Shown here: positions 27,741 through 37,792 of the stretch, piece by piece
How the letters are laid out: each line of letters begins with the position of its first letter
Position numbering within the stretch: position 1 is the stretch's first letter
NCBI RefSeq assembly: GCF_025751535.1
Contig: NZ_JAOWLC010000007.1
Span: 124,001 to 188,000 of the forward strand
Length of the DNA stretch: 64,000 bases
Reading direction: 5' to 3'
Source of the DNA: Lentibacter sp. XHP0401
GTDB lineage: Bacteria > Pseudomonadota > Alphaproteobacteria > Rhodobacterales > Rhodobacteraceae
Notes under the pieces: generated by a model
The model's database searches: none
The model's input: the letters and a program-made list of their open reading frames with translations, nothing else
What the model was told of the DNA's origin: nothing
Position numbers and translations under genes: made by a program

Positions 27741-28544
27741 TCAGTGTGCAGGGGCAGTGACAGGATCAAGCAAGGTGCGCCCGCCATCCACCGTCAGCAC
27801 CTGACCTGTCATAAAGCTGGCCCCGTCCGAAGCCAGAAACTGCGCCGCTTCCGCAAGTTCGGTGGGGCTCGCAATCCGGCCCATAGGCGTGCCCTTCTCG
27901 ATAACCGATCGGAAATCAGGGTTGTCCTTGAGATGCTCTTGCAAGCTCGCGCTCATTACCGAGCCCATGGCAACCGCGTTGACCCTGATCCGCTCGGGCG
28001 CCAGCGCAACCGCAAGCGAACGCGTCATCTGCTCCAGAGCCGCATTCGAAATCGACAGTGCCATAAGCTGCGGGTGCGCGCGCCGTGACAGGATTGATGA
28101 AAGGTTGATAATAGAGCCCGCCGGCCCCTCACCGCCATCATCCTTGGCCTGCTTGATCATCCGCTTGGCGATCAACTGGCACAAGCGCAGCGAGGTCATA
28201 AGGTTCTGCTCCAACGCCACTTCTACCGCATCATCATCAGGGTTGAGGGGATCAGATGCGATAACCTGCCGCGAGGCGTTGACCAGAATGTCAACACGGT
28301 CAAACGCATCAATCGTGGCCGAGAGCAGATTGGCCAGTGTCAACTTTTCCCGCAGGTCGCCCGCAAAGGCCCGAATGGGGCTGTCTTCACCCTGCGCGCC
28401 CACTTCTTTGGTCAGCGCCGCGTCATCCATATCGGCAAACATCACATTCGCGCCTTTATCGACAAAATGCCGCGCAATCGCGAGACCGACACCATTGGCA
28501 GCGCCAGTCACAATCGCGGTTTTTCCAGTTATCGAAAGCGACAT
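27741..28544 (-). CDS. Short-chain dehydrogenase/reductase
   Basis: 267 residues from the ATG at 28544 (MSLSITGKTAIVTGAANGVGL), GAGGAG upstream. The cofactor motif TGAANGVGLA and the NAD(H)-type acidic residue in MFADMDD are present, as is NASRQVIA in place of the NNAG motif. The active-site Ser (INLSSILSRR) is followed by HPQLMALSISNAALEQM, where the usual Tyr-x-x-x-Lys motif is altered: I see LMALSISNA instead of YxASK. This loss of the catalytic Tyr/Lys suggests a changed or non-catalytic role. The substrate is unknown. It lies 22 bases before hemF in the same direction. Confidence 0.85.
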   Translation of the reverse strand: MSLSITGKTAIVTGAANGVGLAIARHFVDKGANVMFADMDDAALTKEVGAQGEDSPIRAFAGDLREKLTLANLLSATIDAFDRVDILVNASRQVIASDPLNPDDDAVEVALEQNLMTSLRLCQLIAKRMIKQAKDDGGEGPAGSIINLSSILSRRAHPQLMALSISNAALEQMTRSLAVALAPERIRVNAVAMGSVMSASLQEHLKDNPDFRSVIEKGTPMGRIASPTELAEAAQFLASDGASFMTGQVLTVDGGRTLLDPVTAPAH

Positions 28545-28601
28545 GTCCGCTCCTCTCATGAAGTCCACAGCCGAAGCTGACAGGAATGCTAGCGCAAAAC
28601 T

Positions 28602-29594
28602 CTAGCGCTTGCGAGACGGCTTGGCCGCGTGAATAATCTTGAAGCGGCTGTTGCCCCCGTCAAGCTCCTCTACAAAGCCAAATCTGGCGCGCAAAGCCTC
28701 CTCGTAAGGCAAATGGCGGTTGGCCACCATATAGAGATGCCCCACGCCCTTCAAAGCCGCTGCTGCCGAAGCAATAAAGGCCTGCCCGAGCTCTGGCACA
28801 CCTTTGCGTCCCGTGTGAAACGGCGGGTTCATTACAACAGAATCAAGCGAGGCCCGCGGCTGCCAGCGTGTTGCATCGGCCCAATGAAATTGCGCCCGGG
28901 CGTCTGTAATATTGTGTTTGGCACAGCTCAGCGCGGCGTGGCTCGCCTCTACCAAGTGCAGAGTTTCAACAGCTTCACGTTCCAAAACAGATCGCGCCAA
29001 ATAGCCCCAGCCTGCGCCAAGGTCGGCCACTTCCTTGCCCAGCTTTTCAGGCAAAACCGCCGCCAAAAGGCGTGATCCTTCATCGGCCTTATCCGCCGAA
29101 AAAACGCCCGGAACCGTGAAGAAACCCTCAGCGTTCTCACCTCCCTTGCCGGCTTCGAGCCAGTCGTCCGTCGCACCCGCAGGAAGCTCACAGCGAAAGA
29201 TCTTCCCATGCGCCTTGCTATAAGCCGCACTACATGTGCCACGTTTGCGCAGCTCCTTGAAATGGCTGTCCACACCGTCTGTCTTCACACCATCAACGAT
29301 AAAGGCACCGTCTGTCAGCTTGGCCGCCTGCGCAAAAAGCACACGCCCCTCAAGCCGCCCGCGTGGCACAAAAACCAGCGCATCTGCCGCTGCCTCGGGT
29401 AGGGTGTTTTTCACAACATACCCCTGCGCCTCGTAAGCACTCGCCGCGATCACATCATCAACCACCAGCAAAAGCCGCTCCTTAGACAAGCCGGCAAGGC
29501 TCTGCCCAGATGCGCCCAAAACAACAATCTCGCCCGCCTCGGGCAAGCTCACATGCCCCGCCTCAAGCGCGAGTGACAAGCGTGTATCCATCAT
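28602..29594 (-). CDS. RsmC/RlmG-like rRNA guanine methyltransferase
   Basis: 330 residues from the ATG at 29594, with AAGGGA eight bases upstream. The N-terminal half is a degenerate methyltransferase-like domain (VLGASGQSLAGLSKERLLLV) and the C-terminal half is the active one, with the SAM site VADLGAGWGYLARSVL and the catalytic NPPFHTGRKG. This two-domain plan and the NPPFH motif match RsmC (16S G1207) and RlmG (23S G1835); I cannot choose between them. It follows clpS by 31 bases. Confidence 0.88.
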   Translation of the reverse strand: MMDTRLSLALEAGHVSLPEAGEIVVLGASGQSLAGLSKERLLLVVDDVIAASAYEAQGYVVKNTLPEAAADALVFVPRGRLEGRVLFAQAAKLTDGAFIVDGVKTDGVDSHFKELRKRGTCSAAYSKAHGKIFRCELPAGATDDWLEAGKGGENAEGFFTVPGVFSADKADEGSRLLAAVLPEKLGKEVADLGAGWGYLARSVLEREAVETLHLVEASHAALSCAKHNITDARAQFHWADATRWQPRASLDSVVMNPPFHTGRKGVPELGQAFIASAAAALKGVGHLYMVANRHLPYEEALRARFGFVEELDGGNSRFKIIHAAKPSRKR

Positions 29595-29625
29595 GTCCGT
29601 ATTCCCTTCAGGGTGAGGCCGCGCC

Positions 29626-29967
29626 TCACTCCTTTTCCATTGTGCATTGCAGCGGATGTTGGTGCTGACGTGCAAGGTCCATCACCTGCGTCACCTTCGT
29701 TTCGGCAATCTCATGCGAGAAAACGCCAACAACAGCAAGCCCGCGCTTGTGCACCGTCAGCATGATCTCGAACGCCTGCGCATGATCCATGCCAAAAAAC
29801 CGCTCCAGCACATGCACGACAAATTCCATAGGCGTATAGTCATCATTCAGCAGCATCACCTTATAAAGTGGTGGCCGCTTGGTCTTGGGTTTTGTTTTGG
29901 TGATAACCGAGGTGTCGCCCCCATTATCATCATCATCACCCATTCGAATGATCGCAATCTCTTGCAT
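29626..29967 (-). CDS. clpS: ATP-dependent Clp protease adaptor ClpS
   Basis: 113 residues from the ATG at 29967; an ATG eight codons later (29943) is also possible. The ClpS core is clear: [27 protein letters not shown], then [14 protein letters not shown] and the C-terminal [19 protein letters not shown]. ClpS binds ClpA and delivers N-end-rule substrates to ClpAP. The usual downstream partner clpA is not adjacent; the next gene is an rRNA methyltransferase. Confidence 0.95.
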   Translation of the reverse strand: MQEIAIIRMGDDDDNGGDTSVITKTKPKTKRPPLYKVMLLNDDYTPMEFVVHVLERFFGMDHAQAFEIMLTVHKRGLAVVGVFSHEIAETKVTQVMDLARQHQHPLQCTMEKE

Positions 29968-30093
29968 CGGTTCCGTTCGTCTCAATGTGCTCGCGCACCG
30001 CTCTATATAACGCTTGATAAGGTACTGAAAAGAGGCAGCGCCGAGAATGCCTTTCAAACTCTGGCAAACACCTTAAAAAAACTGTGCGTTCAT

Positions 30094-31800
30094 CTACCCG
30101 ATGATCTCGAATTTCATCACATCGACAAGCCCGCGATCGGTGATCTTGAGGTTCGGAATCACCGGCAGTGCCAGAAACGCCAGCTGCAGGAACGGCTCGT
30201 GCAGACTTACCTCAAGGCTTGCTGCCGCCGCGCGCAGCGGAATAAGCTGCTCGCGCACCTCCTCGTAGCTCTCAAGGCTCATAAGCCCCGCCAACGGCAG
30301 CGCCAGCTCGGCCAGCACGCGGCCGTCTTCAACTACAACAAACCCGCCCTCGATCTCGCCCAAGCGGTTCGCGGCAAGTGCCATGTCGTCATAATCCGCA
30401 CCCACAACGGCAATGTTGTGATGATCGTGGCATACTGTCGAGGCAATCGCCCCGCGCTTGAGGCCAAATCCTCGCACAAAGCCTGTCGCGATATTCCCGT
30501 TCTTCCCGTGCCGCTCGATCACGGCAATCTTCACCAGGTCACGCGCCACATCAGGCCGCTTGTCTCCGTCCACAATCGGAATATCCTCGTGCAGATGCTC
30601 GGTGATGATCTTGCCTTCAACAATCCCGATCACATCTGTCTCGCTACGGTTGCCTCCCGTGCGAAACGCTTCTGCTGTCACCTTCGGTGCTTTGACCGAG
30701 CCACGCCCGACGGGTTCAATAACCTGCCGCGCTGCAAAGGCTGCACCGGTCAGCTTCACGCCGCCCGCCCAAACCGCTTGCACATCACAAACCTCAAGGT
30801 TTTTCACGGCCACAATATCCGCGCGCTTGCCTGGGGCAATTTGCCCTCGGTCCTTCAACCCGAAAGCCTCCGCTGCCGAAAGGCTCGCAGCACGGTAAAC
30901 CGCCCGCGCCGAACAGCCGCGCTCGATCAGACGCCTGATCATGTAATCCAGATGCCCCTGCTCGGCGATGTCGAGCGGGTTCCGGTCATCGGTGCACAAG
31001 CACATGTAAGGCGAGGTGAAGTCATCGAGCATCTCCGCCAGCGCCTCCAGATCCTTGCTCACAGAACCTTCGCGAATGAGCACCCGCAGCCCTTTTTGCA
31101 ACTTCTCCCGCGCCTCTTCAGCGCTCGTGGCCTCATGCTCTGTACGAATGCCCGCGCTTGCGTAAGCGTTCAGGTCCATCCCCGACAAAAGCGGCGCATG
31201 GCCGTCAATGTGCCGCCCTTCAAAGAGCTTGAGCTTAGCCATAATCCCCGCATCGCGGTGAATCACTCCGGGATAGTTCATCACCTCGGCCAGCCCGCTC
31301 ACCTGAGGGTGAGACATCAAAAGCGCCAAGTCATCCGCCTCGATCCGCGCGCCAGCAGTTTCCATCTCGGTCGACGGCACACAAGAGCTGAGATTCACCC
31401 GCAAATCCATCAAGACCCGCTCGGAGGCCTCAAGGAAATACCGGATACCCGCAACCCCGACCACATTGGCAATCTCGTGCGGGTCACATATCGCCGTGGT
31501 CACACCGCGCGGCGCAACGCAGCGGTCAAACTCGAACGGTGTAACAAGCGAGCTTTCCACATGCAGATGCGTATCAATAAAGCCCGGAACAAGCGTCAGC
31601 CCTGCAACTTCGACAATCTCTTCGGCCTCATAGACCTCACCTATCCCTGCAATCACTCCCCGATAGATGGCCACATCGCCGGCAATCCGCGCGCCTGTGA
31701 CAACATCAAATACCTCGCCCCCGCGCAGCACAGTGTCAGCCGCACGCTCGCCACGCGCCACTGCAATCAACTCTTCCAGTTCTGGTCGTTTTTGCCGCAT
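30094..31800 (-). CDS. ade: Adenine deaminase
   Basis: 568 residues. The metal-site motif [20 protein letters not shown] and later [26 protein letters not shown] and the C-terminal [14 protein letters not shown] are typical of the amidohydrolase-type adenine deaminase (Ade). It converts adenine to hypoxanthine and ammonia, feeding xanthine dehydrogenase. It is the last gene of xdhA-xdhB-xdhC-guaD-ade, three bases after guaD, so the whole purine-base salvage route is in one unit. Confidence 0.95.
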   Translation of the reverse strand: MRQKRPELEELIAVARGERAADTVLRGGEVFDVVTGARIAGDVAIYRGVIAGIGEVYEAEEIVEVAGLTLVPGFIDTHLHVESSLVTPFEFDRCVAPRGVTTAICDPHEIANVVGVAGIRYFLEASERVLMDLRVNLSSCVPSTEMETAGARIEADDLALLMSHPQVSGLAEVMNYPGVIHRDAGIMAKLKLFEGRHIDGHAPLLSGMDLNAYASAGIRTEHEATSAEEAREKLQKGLRVLIREGSVSKDLEALAEMLDDFTSPYMCLCTDDRNPLDIAEQGHLDYMIRRLIERGCSARAVYRAASLSAAEAFGLKDRGQIAPGKRADIVAVKNLEVCDVQAVWAGGVKLTGAAFAARQVIEPVGRGSVKAPKVTAEAFRTGGNRSETDVIGIVEGKIITEHLHEDIPIVDGDKRPDVARDLVKIAVIERHGKNGNIATGFVRGFGLKRGAIASTVCHDHHNIAVVGADYDDMALAANRLGEIEGGFVVVEDGRVLAELALPLAGLMSLESYEEVREQLIPLRAAAASLEVSLHEPFLQLAFLALPVIPNLKITDRGLVDVMKFEIIG

Positions 31801-31803
31801 AAT

Positions 31804-33099
31804 TCACCCGCTCTTCTGCGCAGCGCCTCCCACATAGGTCTGCGCAATTGCACGATCATCGCCCATGATCATCAAAAGGAAAAGCTCTTCCGCCAGCGTC
31901 TCGATACGGTCTGCCCGCAAGGCCATCTCGGGTGTCGCGCGGGCATCGAGCACAACCATATCCGCAGCCGTGCCCACCTCAAGCGTTCCGATCTCGTGAG
32001 TCAGCCCCAGCGCCTCGGCATTGCCCCGTGTGATCCAGTCAAACGCGGCATAAGGGTGCATCTGCTGACCCCGCAGTTGCAAAACCTTGTAACCCTCATT
32101 CAGCGTTTGCAACATTGAATAAGACGTTCCGCCGCCGATATCGGTTGCAATCGCGCCGTGAATCCCGCGGGCACGCAACCCCGCATCGTCATACAGTCCG
32201 GAACCAAGAAAAAGGTTCGAGGTCGGGCAAAACACCGGCTTCGCGCCTGTGTCGGCAATCACATCAATCTCGCGTGGCTCAAGGTGAATTGCGTGGCCCA
32301 GCAAAGCCCGCTCGCTCAGCAGCCCATAGCGCTCGTAAATGCCCACATAATCAGGCGCGTCCTCGTAAAGTTCCTTCGCGCGCTCAATCTCGCGCAGGTT
32401 CTCGCTCACATGGGTCTGCATGTAGCACTCGGGGTGTTTGGCACACAAAGCCCCCGCCGCCTCAAGCTGCGCAGGCGTTGAAGTAAGCGCAAAACGCGGC
32501 GTGATAGCGTAGTGAAGCCGCCCCTTGCCATGCCAGCGCCCGATCAACGCAAGGCTCTCGTCATAGCCCCTCTGCGCCGTATCAAGCAGCGCATCTGGCG
32601 CGTGGCAATCCATCATCACCTTGCCGCCAATCATACACATACCGCGCCGTTCGGCTTCAGAAAACATCGCTTCGGCACTCGTGGCATGCACCGAACCATA
32701 GGCAACCCCCGTTGTGGTTCCGTTGTTCAAAAGACCGTCGTAAAACCCCTGCGCCATCGCCTCGCAATGCGCCAAATCGGCAAAGCGCTGCTCCTCGACA
32801 AAAGTGTATCTGTTGAGCCAGTCGAGTAAATCCTTGCCCCAACTCGCCAGCACCTGCACCTGCGGAAAATGCAAATGTGTGTCAATAAAACCGGGCAGAA
32901 TGAGGTGTTCTTCATGATCAACGATCATGGCACTCTTGGCACCCGCACGCAAAGCTTCGGCCTCGCCTACAGCCACAATGCGCCCGTCGTTTACATGCAC
33001 AGCGCCCGCCTCATGATAGGCAAACGCGGCCTCATCGCCCACACCCTCGGGACGGCGATGAAAGCTCAGCACGCGGCCCAGAACTAACGTCTCACTCAT
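31804..33099 (-). CDS. guaD: Guanine deaminase
   Basis: 431 residues. Zn-binding and guanine-deaminase motifs: [15 protein letters not shown], the ligand region THVSENLREIE, GHAIHLEPREI, and PTSNLFLGSG with ATDIGGGTSYSM. It converts guanine to xanthine, the direct substrate of the XdhAB enzyme from the same operon. The start overlaps the xdhC stop by four bases. Confidence 0.95.
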   Translation of the reverse strand: MSETLVLGRVLSFHRRPEGVGDEAAFAYHEAGAVHVNDGRIVAVGEAEALRAGAKSAMIVDHEEHLILPGFIDTHLHFPQVQVLASWGKDLLDWLNRYTFVEEQRFADLAHCEAMAQGFYDGLLNNGTTTGVAYGSVHATSAEAMFSEAERRGMCMIGGKVMMDCHAPDALLDTAQRGYDESLALIGRWHGKGRLHYAITPRFALTSTPAQLEAAGALCAKHPECYMQTHVSENLREIERAKELYEDAPDYVGIYERYGLLSERALLGHAIHLEPREIDVIADTGAKPVFCPTSNLFLGSGLYDDAGLRARGIHGAIATDIGGGTSYSMLQTLNEGYKVLQLRGQQMHPYAAFDWITRGNAEALGLTHEIGTLEVGTAADMVVLDARATPEMALRADRIETLAEELFLLMIMGDDRAIAQTYVGGAAQKSG

Positions 33100-33911
33100 A
33101 GATCACCTTTAACCGCTTGCTTCCTAACGGCGCCTTTAGATGCGCCCAGCCTCGCCATCACTTCGGCCACAACAAAAGCGGCAATCACCTCTGGCCGCCT
33201 GTCGCCCTTGTTTTCCGCTGCCATCGGGCAGGTAAGCGCGTCTGTCAGCCCCTCGGTCCAGCTCTCAAATCGCGCGCGTTTGGTTTTGGAGCCAATCATA
33301 CCAACATAGGCCGCATCCCCCCGTGCAAGCGCTTCCTGTGTCAGCAAAAAGTCGAGGCTGTGCTCATGCGTAGCCACGATAAAAACCGCGCCGCCCCCCG
33401 CTTTGCGCAACTCTGCCTCAGGCAGGGGCGTGCAAATCCGCCCCGCACCCAACGGCGCACGCGCCAGCTCTTCCGCGCGACTGTCGATCAGCTTCACTTG
33501 CACGGGAAGCGGCGCAAACGCATATGCCAAAGCACGGCCAACATGCCCTGCCCCGAAGATCAGAACCTCGGGCAAAGCCGCAGTCCGTGCGGCCTCTTGC
33601 CTTAGCAAAGCGGCCTTATCCTCTGCCTCCAAAACCCGCTGCTCAAGCCGCACGCGGCCACCGCAACACTGGCCAATTTCGGGGCCCAGCGGCACATTCA
33701 GTTCACGATTGCGCTCCCCCGACCGAACAAGCGCGCGCGCTTCGTCCATCGCCAGATATTCAAGCTGCCCGCCGCCTACAGTGCCCCAAAGCGCCGACTC
33801 ATGCACAAGCATAAAAGCCCCCACCTCACGGGGAGAAGAGCCCCGCACCTCGACAATGCGCACCTCTACAACCGCGCTTTCAGCATCAAGAAACTCCGCC
33901 AGCCCACTCAT
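33096..33911 (-). CDS. xdhC: Xanthine dehydrogenase accessory protein XdhC
   Basis: 271 residues. Family features are the N-terminal EVRGSSPREVGAFMLV with GTVGGGQLEYLAM, and the C-terminal Rossmann part LIFGAGHVGRALAYAFA and AYVGMIGSKTKRARF. XdhC binds molybdenum cofactor, promotes its sulfuration and inserts it into XdhB. It overlaps both neighbours by four bases (xdhB before, guaD after), which indicates translational coupling. Confidence 0.95.
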   Translation of the reverse strand: MSGLAEFLDAESAVVEVRIVEVRGSSPREVGAFMLVHESALWGTVGGGQLEYLAMDEARALVRSGERNRELNVPLGPEIGQCCGGRVRLEQRVLEAEDKAALLRQEAARTAALPEVLIFGAGHVGRALAYAFAPLPVQVKLIDSRAEELARAPLGAGRICTPLPEAELRKAGGGAVFIVATHEHSLDFLLTQEALARGDAAYVGMIGSKTKRARFESWTEGLTDALTCPMAAENKGDRRPEVIAAFVVAEVMARLGASKGAVRKQAVKGDL

Positions 33912-36208
33912 CGCTTGAGCCGCTCCACAGCCATCAAAACCCGCTCTGGCGTTGCTGGCGCATCAAGCCTTGGGCACTCGGTATAATCAGCCACTGAAGC
34001 CACCGCATGGCCAATCGCTTCAAACACCGAAATCCCCAGCATAAACGGCGGCTCGCCCACCGCCTTACTGCGCTTGATCGTCCGCTTGGGGTTCTCGCTC
34101 CACTCTGCAAGGCGCACGTTAAATTCGCGCGGCTTGTCGGAAGCCAGCGGGATTTTATAGGTGCTCGGTGCATGGGTTCTGAGCTGTCCTTTGTCGTCCC
34201 ACCAAAGCTCTTCGGTTGTCAGCCAGCCCATCCCTTGGATGAACGCCCCTTCCACTTGCCCACGGTCAATCGCAGAGTTCAGCGAGCGGCCGACATCATG
34301 CAGCACATCGGCGCGCAACACGCGGTATTCGCCTGTTAAAGTGTCAATCTCGACCTCGGAGCATGACGCGCCATAAGCGAAATAGAAAAACGGCTGCCCC
34401 TTGCCTGTCGCCCTGTCCCAGTGAATCTCGGGCGTCTTGTAGAACCCCGCCGCAGAGAGCTGTACGCGGTCCATATAGGCCCCCGCGATAAACTCCTTGA
34501 AGCTCATATCCTTGTCGCCACAAAGCACCCTGCCCCCGACAAACTGCACATCGCTGCACACCTTGCCCCACTTCTCCGCGGCATAGGCCACCAGCCGCGC
34601 CTTGATCTGCTCGCAAGCATCCAGCGCCGCCATCCCGTTGAGGTCACTGCCCGAAGAGGCTGCCGTGGCGCTTGTATTCGGCACTTTCTCCGTCGTCGTG
34701 CGAGTAATCTTCACGGTTTCCAGCGGCACGCCAAACGCCTCCGCCACCACCTGCGCAACCTTGGTGTTGAGCCCTTGGCCCATCTCCGTGCCACCGTGGT
34801 TGATCATCAAGGAGCCATCTTTATAGACATGCAACAAAGCGCCCGCCTGGTTATACCAAGTCGCGGTAAAGCTTATCCCGAACTTCACAGGCGTCAGCGC
34901 AATCCCTCGGCGGATAATCCCGCCCTTGGCATTGTGCGCGACAATTTCTTCGCGCCGGTTACGGTAGTCTGATGTCTCCTCAAGCTCACCAATCAGCCGC
35001 TCCAGTATATTGTCTTCAACTGTCTGGTGGTATGGTGTCACGTCCCGCTCGCCCACGCCGTAAAAGTTCGCCTTTCTGATATCAAGCGGATCGCGCCCGA
35101 GCTTATAGGCGATTTCCTCGATCATCCGCTCGGCAACAATCACGCCCTGCGGCCCGCCAAAGCCTCTGAAGGCCGTGTTGCTCACCGTATTGGTTTTCAT
35201 AGGCCGCGATGTGAGTCGCACATGCGGATAAAAGTAAGCGTTGTCCGCATGAAAGAGCGCACGGTCTGTCACCGGCCCCGACAGGTCCGCCGCAAAACCG
35301 CAGCGCGCCGCCCACTGCCCCTCAACAGCCTCGATACGGCCTCTCTCGTCAAAGCCCACCTCATAGTCTGCAACAAAATCATGCCGTTTGCCGGTCGAGC
35401 TCATATCCTGGTCCCGATCAGGGCGGATCTTCACAGGGCGATTCCACTTCTTCGCCGCAATAGCCGCCACAGCTGCAAACAGGTTCATTTGGCTTTCCTT
35501 GCCGCCAAACCCGCCGCCCATGCGCCGCACATTCACCACAACAGAATGCGCAGGCACACCCAACACCTGCGCAACAATCATCTGCGCCTCTGTCGGGTGC
35601 TGGGTTGAGGCATAAATGACCACATCATCGTCCTCGGCGGGTATCGCAAACGAGATATGCCCCTCCAAATACATGTGATCCTGCCCGCCAATCGCCATCT
35701 GCCCTGCGATATGGTGCGCCGCACGCTCAAACCCTGCCTTTACATCACCGCGCTCAAGCTTGAGCGGCGCAGTCACATCAGGATACCCTGCGGCGATCGC
35801 TTCAAGCGGCCCCAACACATGCGGCAGCGCGTCGATCTCTATTTTTGCCAACTCCGCCGCACGGCGGGCAATATCACGGCTCTCGGCGATCACCGCAAAA
35901 AGTGGCTGACCATAAAACTCGACAGTGTTTTCGGGGAAGACAGGCTCATCCCCCGCATGAACCGCCGACACATCGTTGATCCCGGGAATGTCCTTGGCCG
36001 TCAGAACCCCGATCACGCCTTTGGCCGCCATCACCGCGCTCAGATCAAGCGATTTGAGTGTGCCATGCGCCACCTTGGAGCAGCCCAGATAAGCGTGCAA
36101 CGTTCCAATCGGCTCGGGAATATCATCAGTATATTCCGCCCGCCCCATCACCTGCTTTATCGCGCTGTCGTGGTTGGCGTCTGTGCCCGTATGTCCAAAT
36201 TTGGTCAT
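33908..36208 (-). CDS. xdhB: Xanthine dehydrogenase, molybdopterin-binding subunit
   Basis: 766 residues. It shows the Moco-binding regions GGGFGGKESQMNLFAA and RGFGGPQGVIVAERM and a C-terminal active-site segment KAVGEPPFMLGISVFEAI with the catalytic Glu of the family. With XdhA it oxidises hypoxanthine to xanthine and xanthine to urate. It starts directly after the xdhA stop. Length and motifs are complete. Confidence 0.97.
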   Translation of the reverse strand: MTKFGHTGTDANHDSAIKQVMGRAEYTDDIPEPIGTLHAYLGCSKVAHGTLKSLDLSAVMAAKGVIGVLTAKDIPGINDVSAVHAGDEPVFPENTVEFYGQPLFAVIAESRDIARRAAELAKIEIDALPHVLGPLEAIAAGYPDVTAPLKLERGDVKAGFERAAHHIAGQMAIGGQDHMYLEGHISFAIPAEDDDVVIYASTQHPTEAQMIVAQVLGVPAHSVVVNVRRMGGGFGGKESQMNLFAAVAAIAAKKWNRPVKIRPDRDQDMSSTGKRHDFVADYEVGFDERGRIEAVEGQWAARCGFAADLSGPVTDRALFHADNAYFYPHVRLTSRPMKTNTVSNTAFRGFGGPQGVIVAERMIEEIAYKLGRDPLDIRKANFYGVGERDVTPYHQTVEDNILERLIGELEETSDYRNRREEIVAHNAKGGIIRRGIALTPVKFGISFTATWYNQAGALLHVYKDGSLMINHGGTEMGQGLNTKVAQVVAEAFGVPLETVKITRTTTEKVPNTSATAASSGSDLNGMAALDACEQIKARLVAYAAEKWGKVCSDVQFVGGRVLCGDKDMSFKEFIAGAYMDRVQLSAAGFYKTPEIHWDRATGKGQPFFYFAYGASCSEVEIDTLTGEYRVLRADVLHDVGRSLNSAIDRGQVEGAFIQGMGWLTTEELWWDDKGQLRTHAPSTYKIPLASDKPREFNVRLAEWSENPKRTIKRSKAVGEPPFMLGISVFEAIGHAVASVADYTECPRLDAPATPERVLMAVERLKR

Positions 36209-37669
36209 TTACACACCCTCCAGCTTGGCCACTTCGCCAGCACCCTGCTCTGCCCAGAAGCGCCTGAAAAGGTTCGCGGCCACAAGGCTGCGATACTCCG
36301 CACTCGCGCGCCAGTCGCTCAACGGCGCAAAGTCCTCGGCCACGGCCATCGCCGCCGCCTCAAAGCTCTCTTTCGCAAAGGGTTTACCCACCAGCGCTGC
36401 CTCGGCATTCGCTGCACGCTTAGGCGTTGCCGCCATTCCACCAAAAGCAATTCGCGCTTCAGCAATCACACCGTCCCGCACAGTCACAGCAAAGCCCGCT
36501 GCAACGGCGGTAATATCCTCATCCCGTCGCTTGGTAACTTTGTAAGCCGCATGATGCACCCCCGCACTCGCCAGCGGCAGCTCGACAGCTTCAACAAATT
36601 CGCCCGCGCGCAAATCCTGTTTGCCGTAGTCGATGAAATACTTTTCCAGCGGCAGCTCCCGCACGCCCGAAGCACTGCGCAAATGAAGCTTCGCCCCCAG
36701 CGCGATAAACACAGGCGGCGTGTCCCCAATTGGCGAGCCGTTAGCGATATTGCCACCCACAGTCCCCATATTGCGTACCTGCCAGCCCGCAATCCGCCGC
36801 CAGTATGGCAACAAATGCGGATAAACACGGCCAAGCGCGGCCTCGGCTTCACTATAACTCGCTCCTGCACCAATCCGTAGAGTAGCACCAGTTTCAACAA
36901 CCCGGCGCAGCTCGACCAGATGTCCGATAAACACAGCAGGCGTAATCGGTTTCATCATCTTCGTCACCCAGAGGCCAACGTCTGTCGCCCCCGCAATAAT
37001 CGTCGCATCAGGATGCACGGCCAAAACATCGGCCAAATCAGCCACATTCCCAGGCAAAATCGCGCGGTCCCCTGCACGGCTCACATCCACCCGCACGCCA
37101 TCGGCCAATGCCTCAAGCCGCTTTGTCACATCCTTCCGCTCAAGTGCCAGCGGATCAGCCGCAGGATCACCCAAAGCCGCCGCCGCCCGCGCCGCCTTGA
37201 AAATCGGCTCATACCCCGTGCAGCGGCACAGGTTGCCCTGCAAAGCGGTCTCAATCTCGGTCTCGCTGGGCTCAGGCCGCTCCATCCAAAGCGCATAAAG
37301 CGACATCACAATCCCCGGTGTGCAAAAACCACACTGACTGCCATGCGCATCTACCATCGCCTGCTGCACAGGATGCAACCCGCCGTCCGCCCCGCGCAAA
37401 TGCTCGATGCTCACGACATGACAGCCATCAAGGCTCGCCAGAAAGCGGATACAGGCATTTACCGTCTCGTAACGCAGACCATCTTCCGCCAGCCGCCCGA
37501 CAAGCACGGTGCAAGCGCCGCAATCCCCTTCGGCACAACCCTCTTTCGTGCCGGTCAACCGCCGATTGATACGCAGAAAATCCAGCAAAGTGTCCTGCGC
37601 TCCCACCTCTGGCAGCCGTACATCCTCACCGTTCAACAAAAATCTGATCTCATGTCGCGTCTGCGTCAT
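36209..37669 (-). CDS. xdhA: Xanthine dehydrogenase, FeS/FAD subunit
   Basis: 486 residues from the ATG at 37669 with GGAGGG upstream; the frame extends to 37756 but that covers the operator region. Two [2Fe-2S] sites are visible: GCAEGDCGACTVLVG and QCGFCTPGIVMSLYAL with GNLCRCTGYEPI. The C-terminal half is the FAD domain (AGATDVGLWVTKMM and TVGGNIANGSPIGDTPP). It passes electrons from the molybdenum centre to NAD. First gene of the purine operon, divergent from a LysR gene. Confidence 0.97.
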   Translation of the reverse strand: MTQTRHEIRFLLNGEDVRLPEVGAQDTLLDFLRINRRLTGTKEGCAEGDCGACTVLVGRLAEDGLRYETVNACIRFLASLDGCHVVSIEHLRGADGGLHPVQQAMVDAHGSQCGFCTPGIVMSLYALWMERPEPSETEIETALQGNLCRCTGYEPIFKAARAAAALGDPAADPLALERKDVTKRLEALADGVRVDVSRAGDRAILPGNVADLADVLAVHPDATIIAGATDVGLWVTKMMKPITPAVFIGHLVELRRVVETGATLRIGAGASYSEAEAALGRVYPHLLPYWRRIAGWQVRNMGTVGGNIANGSPIGDTPPVFIALGAKLHLRSASGVRELPLEKYFIDYGKQDLRAGEFVEAVELPLASAGVHHAAYKVTKRRDEDITAVAAGFAVTVRDGVIAEARIAFGGMAATPKRAANAEAALVGKPFAKESFEAAAMAVAEDFAPLSDWRASAEYRSLVAANLFRRFWAEQGAGEVAKLEGV

Positions 37670-37729
37670 GTCTTGCCCTCCGCGCTGGCTTTGCCTTTTG
37701 AATACGCCCGTCCAGCTTTCAACGAAACC

Positions 37730-37747
37730 GTGTCTTTGGCTAGACAC
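37730..37747. promoter_or_regulatory. Candidate LysR operator, xdhA / LysR intergenic
   Basis: GTGTCT-TTGGCT-AGACAC is a perfect 6-bp inverted repeat with a six-base spacer. It lies 61 bp before xdhA and 46 bp before the LysR start. It contains the T-N11-A pattern typical of LysR-type targets and is the only strong dyad in the 123-bp gap. Confidence 0.6.
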
Positions 37748-37792
37748 TTTCAACAATAATTATAAAGTGACTGCAAAAGGGAGGGGCCGCAC

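Noticed and set aside
29647-32118. Long plus-strand open frame (823 codons) over clpS, ade and guaD
   Set aside because: Antisense shadow of GC-rich genes. The minus-strand proteins have clear family motifs; the plus-strand translation is Arg/His-rich with no domain.
35657-36880. Plus-strand open frame opposite xdhB/xdhA
   Set aside because: Antisense shadow; His/Arg/Cys-rich and without motifs.
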